Assembly (NCBI RefSeq): GCF_000143415.4
Contig: NW_003314363.1
Coordinates: 1-64,000, forward strand
Source of the DNA: Selaginella moellendorffii
Lineage: Eukaryota; Streptophyta; Lycopodiopsida; Selaginellales; Selaginellaceae
Reading direction: 5' to 3'
Length of the DNA stretch: 64,000 bases
Made by a program: the position numbers and the translations under genes. A model generated the notes under the pieces. That model searched no databases. It saw nothing but the letters and a program-made list of their open reading frames with translations, and had not been told where the DNA came from. Positions 58,379 to 64,000 of this stretch are shown piece by piece (the stretch's first letter is position 1; every line of letters starts with the position of its first letter).

Positions 58379-59066
58379 TGATGGACCACAAAACTGAAAA
58401 CAAAAATGGATTTCGATTTCCTCCGCTCTTCCTATTCCTGAGACTGCCTGACTGACTCATCTTCCTAACCGAGTACATTCATTGCGAGCTGACGAAGGAT
58501 TGCAAGCTGACCCTCGAGCAACAAGTCTCTCCACTCCAGATTCTAGACCAGATGCTCTCTAGATTGCAAACCAGAGCCGCCGTGCCGTGCCGCCCCGTGC
58601 CAGACGCGATCCATTTCATCATTCCAAATTCCAATGTCTCTTTCGATTCATATTCATAGCAGCCTTTGACGTCCAAAGCTTCTTAATCCCACGTAACAAA
58701 AAATATAAGACCGAGGGGGGGAGAGATGAGATCTCTTATTGTTGATCCTCCAACACAACTTGTTGTGCCAGCCCCTATTCAATATGTATTATCTTCTTGT
58801 CTTGAGGATCATCCCTTCTTTTACGCGCTGAAAGAGACATCCATAAAGACTGCGACAGTAACCACAACCCTGTGCAAAACGCTCTCCCGTCTCGTCTGTC
58901 AAGGAGCAAGGACAAATGTCTTCCTTCGACCGATTAATCAGCTTACTTGGCCCTTGCTCGTTCGCGGACACTGGAAACGCCAAACTTGACGCGCGGCTCG
59001 ACATCTCAAAGGACGACTCGGAATTGAATTACGCATAGTGTTCTAAGCATTCCCATCCATGTTATA

Positions 59067-60053
59067 TCAACTTTCTTTTCGCAGCTTTGAGCTCCGAAAG
59101 CCATCTCGGAGTTCCAAGTAACGCTTCAAGCACTGGCTCTTGCTTCGGCCTCGCACCGTGGCCTGTATCCTGTCCCACCTCGACGGTGTGCCCTTCGGAA
59201 ATGCTTTGAGACCAGACAGCAACGCCTTGTCTTCACCATCTGACCAGGCGACGCTCCCTGCATCGCCAGGGGCAGGAGAAGGATCATCCTCCTCGTCCAC
59301 AAGCTGCCATCCCTCCTCAAACTCCTCCTCTCTCAGGCTGAGATCCAATGATATCTGCCGGCTCGACACTTTCCTCTGTGCCAAGAACTTGGCATACGCA
59401 TCGTCGTCGCCAGGCTTCTTGTCTGCCAGAGCCTTTGCCATTTGGATTACATTGTCCACCGTGCGAGAACCGCCGAAACTTTGGGCGATCACTTGCCACC
59501 TTCTCGCTGTTCCTCTCGGGTGCTTGGCAAGCTGCTTTCTCAGGAATGCAACCTCCTCCTCACTCCACTCCCCTTCCACGACTGCGCCGTCACTCTCCCC
59601 CGTCCCATTCCAGCTAGCATTTCCTTCCTGCGCCTCTAGGATCCCTCCCGTTCCATCGACTTGTGGCGACGAATCCACAGCCCTGGCAGCCCTGGCATGC
59701 TTCCTGGATCTAGAAATCTTCTTGTCCGCGGCGGCATCCACAGCAAGAGGAGCTGGAGATGGGTCGAGAGGAGCAACGATCGCACCCTGGCCGACGCTGC
59801 AATCGCCAGCCGTGAGAGAAATGGGAGCAAGCGGGCCCAGAATGAGCGACACTGCTATCCAGGCTGCAACGAGCTGCGCAATCGCCGACCACGCCGCCAC
59901 CCACACGCAGCAAAGCAGCACAGACATACCTAGGATCACACAGATGGCGGCGTGCCTCCTGTCCACGGTGGGATCTCCTTGCTGGGGTGGAACACCCGCA
60001 TTGGATTGCAAGCGGAAGTTGGGGCGGCACTCGTCCACGAAATCGAAGTCCAT
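59067..60053 (-). CDS. MAMYB: Membrane-anchored MYB/SANT protein (maMYB-like)
   Basis: Intronless, 328 residues. I use the ATG at 60,053 (MDFDFVDECRPNFRLQSNAG); the frame upstream lacks ATG. Two hydrophobic helices at about residues 34-75 (AICVILGMSVLLCCVWVAAW; WIAVSLILGPLAPISL) anchor it, probably in the ER. Two SANT/MYB-like repeats follow: EWSEEEVAFLRKQLAKHPRG with RRWQVIAQSFGG, and AWSDGEDKALLSGLKAFPKG with SRWDRIQATVRG. The architecture matches Arabidopsis maMYB, an ER-membrane MYB linked to root hair growth, and more distantly the SANT part of DNAJC-type proteins. A telobox (tagggttt) at 60,076-60,083 lies just upstream. Confidence 0.85.
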   Translation of the reverse strand: MDFDFVDECRPNFRLQSNAGVPPQQGDPTVDRRHAAICVILGMSVLLCCVWVAAWSAIAQLVAAWIAVSLILGPLAPISLTAGDCSVGQGAIVAPLDPSPAPLAVDAAADKKISRSRKHARAARAVDSSPQVDGTGGILEAQEGNASWNGTGESDGAVVEGEWSEEEVAFLRKQLAKHPRGTARRWQVIAQSFGGSRTVDNVIQMAKALADKKPGDDDAYAKFLAQRKVSSRQISLDLSLREEEFEEGWQLVDEEDDPSPAPGDAGSVAWSDGEDKALLSGLKAFPKGTPSRWDRIQATVRGRSKSQCLKRYLELRDGFRSSKLRKES

Positions 60054-60172
60054 GCCTTCGCCCAAGAGCCCTAGCTAGGGTTTGTGTTTCTTCTTAAAAC
60101 GGCAAAAAGCTCGTTCGCTTATACATTGTATCTCGAGGAACAAAATTTGGTAGGAAAGGAGAATACGCGGGG

Positions 60173-61687
60173 TCATAGATACTGCAGCCATGCGTCACCT
60201 TCGATGAACCTCTCGTCCAAGAAAGGCTGGGCCTCCGCCTCCGTTAGCACATACGACCATGGAACACGACGCATGCCGTTTGCTCCTGGACCCGTGCAGT
60301 TGAACTCGCCGTAGAAAACAGTCCTGGAGCTCCACCGCAAAATCCAGATATCTCCATGAGAAGAACGATCATCCAGCTTAAAATTGAGATGTGATGACTT
60401 ACATGTCTCTGGATGAATCCCCCCAGTCGTCCCAGCCGCCGGGGTTGATAACGGAGTCCATATAGCAGTAGAGGAAGACGACGCGAGAGAAGGGGCCCCA
60501 AGCACGGCCCAGGTACACCAAGCCATTCCCCAGGATCCGGCAGTTTACGAACGAGAAACCCGTGTTGTCACTCGCGTTTTGCCTCTTTTGAGCAGTCAGC
60601 GCTCCGCTGCCAATGGCGTTGAGCTCGCAATCCTAACAGACACATAAAACCGCTCTTGAGCAAAGTCATTCGGCCACAGGCCCATGCAAACCTTGTACAG
60701 GGAGCGGCCGTTGCCGAATATAAAGTCCACCGATCCCTGGATGAAGCAGCTCTTGAAGTAGTGACGGCCCGAGTGATCGTACAGAGTGTCTTGAGCACCA
60801 ATGAAGTTGCACTCGTAGAATGCAGCCATGTCTCCGGTGATTTGGAACGCCACGGCTTGCGAGCCGGCGGGTTGCACCGGAGCCGAGTTCTATGGAAATG
60901 AAACACCATAGAAGTCAGAGAAGTTGACGGGAGAATTGAATTCACCTTGAACGTGATACCCCTGGCACTGAAGTAGGGAGCACTGACGTGAACCGTGGCT
61001 GTGTGGAACGTCCCAAGGTGAGAGCCATCCACGCCCAGCTTTCCTGCGTAGTCATCCCATACAATCGTTGTTAAGTCGGCCCCTGATCCTTGAAGCGTAA
61101 TGTATGGCTTGCTTTCCACGATCTTCACTTTCTCCCTGGGACAACGGCACGATCATATCAAATGGCAGGCAAATCTACACGTTCTGAAAGAAAGAGAGAT
61201 CAGAAACTCACTGGTAGACCCCCGGCGAGACAAAGATGGTGATTGGGACGGTGTTGTTCACTGGGACAGCATCGATGGCCTCTTGAACGGATGCATGGTC
61301 GCCATTTCCGTCCTGATCCACCACCACGAAGCTGGTCGTGAGGTTGGAATCGAAGAACTTGTGCTGTAGCCACCCAACCTTGGGCGATGTCTGCCGATGC
61401 CTTAGCTTGCATTGTGTCTCAATCTCCCTCAGCCAATCCACATAGCGCTTCCGGTTCTCCGGGCAAGATCGACAGGAAGGAGAAGAAGACGACATGGCAC
61501 TCTGATTGACGCGCATGGCGCTAGCAGCACGGGGAGCGCCGGCGGTGCCATCGCTCGCATCCAAACTCACGGAGCCGGGATCCAACGCGAGGCTGCCCAA
61601 TGCCGGACACAGGAAAGAATGCGAGCTGGCGACGAGCGCGAACATGGACATGATTGCCCATCGCGATGTTTGGCGAGCGCGAGCCAT
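60173..61687 (-). CDS. Pectinesterase (pectin methylesterase)
   Basis: The start is ATG 61,687 ([20 protein letters not shown]), with a signal peptide or anchor ending near residue 32. The mature enzyme shows [67 protein letters not shown], the nucleophile motif [10 protein letters not shown] and [12 protein letters not shown] with the substrate-binding arginine. No inhibitor pro-domain is present, so it is a short (group 2) enzyme, resembling Arabidopsis At5g19730-like members. About five introns of 50-60 nt. The enzyme de-esterifies homogalacturonan in the cell wall. Catalytic aspartates and the arginine are retained. It ends WLQYL at 60,173. Confidence 0.93.
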
Positions 61688-61823
61688 GGGCTCCGGTGCT
61701 CCACGGCCGGGGCGCCCAACGCGAAAGGTGAAAGCTTTAGGGCCCAAAGTGCGTGAGCTATCTAAAATGTGCCACCACTCCACATTTCAAACCCCACGCG
61801 AATATGCGCCACCCCTCCGGCAC

Positions 61824-63431
61824 TTAGCTGTGAACTTGAAAGCATTCGAGGCGGGGAAAGCGTTGCAGCAGTTCTTCCCTGGATCGTCTCTGCCAGAGAA
61901 ACAGTGATAGCATCGCGTTCGTCGTGCTTCGGGGCTCACACACCTTAATGTTGATGCATCCGTTCACGTCGAGCGTATGCAGTGTCTTGGAGCAGTAGCA
62001 TGCCAAGGCGTCCAATCCTTCGTCCGTCACACCCAGAATACCGTGTAGGCTGCGAAAGAACAATCACTTGACTCACAGAACAACAGACAACGAAGAGAGA
62101 ATGGCCTCGTTTACCTCAAAAGCTTGAGCGGACAAGTCAGTGCTTTCAGTCCAGCGTCCGTGATCCTCACACACCTGAGGACAGCGAGTGACACCAATGG
62201 ATGCAAGCGTATGAAGCTTACCAGCTCAGACACAGGGACTCGAGTTTATGGCACTTTGAAATCGAAACTAAGCAGTTGGATGAAAGTTCCTGCACAAGCA
62301 TCACCGCCGGATAAAAGTGCCCGGATGACGTTTCTTGCATACCTGTGCACCAGTTAGCTCCAGGACTTTGAGTTCCTCAAGGTTTCCAATCAGAGCCAAA
62401 GATTTGGGAGTGAATCTGTGACGCGAGGCAAGAGAAACACATTCAGGTCCTTGAAAGAAACGAGGCCTTACCCAGAGAGAGCGTATAAATAGAGCTCCTC
62501 CAGCTGCAAGCACACGTTCAAAATCTCGCAAAGCCCCTCGTCCGTTAGTTTCACGCACCTTTCACAAGAAGTAGACGTTTAGAAAGGCAATCGAGGCAAT
62601 AAACGCATATAGATGCAAACCGCGTGAGGTTCAAGCTTCGTATGGATGGACTGTGCTCCGCAAGGTGGCGCATGCTTTGATCCGTGATACTCTGCTCAAA
62701 GAATCACTAGTGAACGTTGCGAACTATGAAAAGGCTCCGAACCTTGCAACCACTGAGGTTTAAAAGCTCCAGCTCCTTTAGATTGGTGACGATGCTTTTC
62801 ACGGCAGCATCCGTGACCCTGCATTCATGCCATTATTATATTTACACCAGGCTCAAGAGAATGACAAACCACGACTTACTTGAGGTTCCAGTAGATCTCT
62901 AGTTTCGTGATGCTTCTACACTCGGAGACTACTGCCTCGACTCCAGCATCAGTTATCTTCTGGCATGCATTAAGGTTGAGACGCTGCAGCTTCTAAACAA
63001 AGAGTCTAGTAGGGACGAGCAAGAACACAAGAGAATTTCCACACCTTGCACTTTACAGCAGCCAGGTGCTCGTCTTGCACATCCTGTCCGAATTCCAGGT
63101 TGATCTCCTCCACATCCTGGTACCGCGCCTAAGCAAGCTCGCGGTTTGTCAGCCCATGCGCCAAAACGTAGCAACTTTTACCAGCGAGAGAGCAGCCAGC
63201 AGGCGCCTCCCGGCCTGACTCTTGCCTTGCAAATTGATCGCCTTCAAACGAAGAAACAAGGAGCGTCAGTGCAAAGATCGATCGAGGATAGAATCACACC
63301 TTCCAGAGAGACGCGTGAGACAAGAGCACGCCACGGCAGGCGGTGTTGACGCAGAGCAGCGCGCACAGATCGCGCTGCGGGAGATGCGAGCTGACGAGCA
63401 GCATTACCTGCGACACGCGCTCCTTGTCCAT
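61824..63431 (-). CDS. F-box/LRR (RNI-like) protein, At3g58530-like
   Basis: Start at ATG 63,431: MDKERVSQVMLLVSSHLPQR, then DLCALLCVNTACRGVLLS, an F-box. Next come INLQGKSQAGRRLLAALSL, ARYQDVEEINLEFGQDVQDE and a series of leucine-rich repeats of the cysteine-containing type, each often on its own small exon (VCKNLEELKVLEL-type, VTDEGLDALACYCSKTLHTL, DVNGCINIK). The C-terminus RSREELLQRFPRLECFQVHS is diagnostic for this single-copy plant family. It should act as a substrate receptor of an SCF ubiquitin ligase; its substrate is unknown. About nine short introns are inferred. It is divergent from the nitrilase gene with only 49 bp between starts. Confidence 0.85.
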
Positions 63432-63480
63432 GAGCAAACAAACGGGCTGGACCTAGGTAGGGCAAAGTCTTGTTATATCC
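63432..63480. promoter_or_regulatory. 49-bp divergent spacer (shared promoter/leader)
   Basis: Lies between the start codons of the F-box gene (-) and the nitrilase gene (+). It is too short for two separate promoters, so the transcripts probably overlap at their 5' ends or the core promoters lie within the neighbours' coding sequence. If the second nitrilase ATG (63,508) is used the spacer is 76 bp. Confidence 0.5.
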
Positions 63481-64000
63481 ATGGTGCCAGCCTCGACCGG
63501 GAGCGCCATGCGGGTCGCCGTGGCTCAAATGACTTCCACCTCCAGCATCGATCTCAACTTCGCCACTTGCCAGCGCCTGGCCAGAGTAAGAAGAAGAGTC
63601 TCAAGCTCTCCATCGGCTTGCATTGCGTTGGATTGTGAGTGGGCAGGAGGCTGCTGACGCCGGAGTGAAACTGCTGAGCTTGCCCGAATGCTTCTCCTTC
63701 ATTGGTCGCCGAGGCGACGAGGCACTGGCGATTGCGGAGCCTCTCGACGGGCCGATTTTCCGGAGGTATCAAGCCCTGGCGAGGTAGGAAAGGATGGCCT
63801 TCTTCTCCTCGTCGCCTCTAAGCTAGCTGCGTCTCTTGGTAGAGATTTGGGCTTGTGGCTCTCTCTGGGCGGATTCCAAGAGAAGGGGCCGGACGAGGAC
63901 CACGCGTATAACACTCACGTCCTGCTCGACGACCTTGGCTCAGTGCGCTCGTGCTACAGGAAGATCCACCTGTAAGTAGAAAACGTAGAAGTTCTCGTCA
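63481..64000 (+). CDS. NIT1: NIT1-type nitrilase (deaminated glutathione amidase), 5' part
   Basis: Partial: the window ends in intron 3. Exon 1 starts MVPASTGSAMRVAVAQMTST (an alternative in-frame ATG at 63,508). Exon 2 carries GVKLLSLPECFSFIGRRGDE, with the catalytic glutamate, and AIAEPLDGPIFRRYQALAR. Exon 3 has DLGLWLSLGGFQEKGPDEDH, AYNTHVLLDDLGSV and YRKIHL, with the catalytic lysine. The cysteine exon lies beyond the window. GGFQEKGPDEDH identifies the NIT1 branch that repairs deaminated glutathione, not auxin nitrilases. Introns are 50-70 nt. A possible donor gtaagt at 63,973 ends exon 3. Confidence 0.88.

Larger units (their letters stand above)
57467..59066. other. 1.6-kb gene-poor spacer with simple repeats
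   Basis: The longest gene-free stretch right of 12 kb. It holds the AFR promoter, a GAA/AAG run (about 57,660-57,695), a GGTGA-type minisatellite (about 58,095-58,170) and a CAG run (58,344-58,378). Open frames here (for example 57,741-58,073 or 58,726-58,989 on the plus strand) show no recognisable protein features and are probably chance. Confidence 0.5.

Overview
The window is nuclear DNA of a land plant with a very compact genome. Most introns are only about 50-60 nt with GT-AG ends, and neighbouring genes often lie 40-300 bp apart. The gene set is plant-specific: SERRATE, plant cysteine oxidase, LOH ceramide synthase, CESA-type glycosyltransferase, R2R3-MYB, DEG9, the SAP30-related AFR family, membrane-anchored MYB and pectinesterase. 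A lycophyte such as Selaginella fits best; this is an inference from gene structure and content, not a database match.

Layout. Positions 1-4,693 are very AT-rich. They form a large imperfect inverted repeat (arms about 1-960 and 3,780-4,693) enclosing a two-exon aldehyde dehydrogenase fragment, most likely a foldback or long-TIR element carrying a captured gene piece. From 5,400 to 11,600 lie relics: a decayed minus-strand copy of phosphoribosylformylglycinamidine synthase (purine synthesis), a GA microsatellite and fragments I cannot assign. From 11.6 kb to the right edge the window is gene-dense.

Genes in order: PPP4R4-type HEAT protein (+), a small ORF (+), AUF-like F-box protein (+), triple-KH PEPPER/FLK-like protein (-), LEA-TMEM205 protein (-), MYB61-like R2R3-MYB (+), a CESA-family protein that has lost most catalytic motifs (+), a coiled-coil protein (+), SERRATE (-), LisH/CRA protein (-), PCO (-), CDC48 (+), a BTB-like intronless gene (+), RTF1/VIP5 (-), LRR-EDR1-kinase (+), LEA_2-like protein (+), peroxisomal MenB/naphthoate synthase (-), a conserved plant protein of unknown function (-), LOH (-), DEG9 (-), an eIF4B-like low-complexity protein (+), AFR (-), maMYB (-), pectinesterase (-), RNI F-box protein (-) and the 5' part of a NIT1-type nitrilase (+), cut by the window edge.

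The genes are mostly housekeeping or regulatory singletons and do not form a pathway. Several work in RNA metabolism and chromatin (SERRATE, KH protein, RTF1, AFR), in protein turnover (CDC48, DEG9, two F-box proteins, LisH/CRA protein) or in the cell wall (CESA-like, pectinesterase, MYB61-like). The most notable item is the CESA-family gene at 23.2-26.5 kb. Its ten exons join in frame to 923 residues with the family C-terminus, yet the DCD, TED and QxxRW motifs and the N-terminal zinc finger are gone, which suggests a pseudoenzyme.
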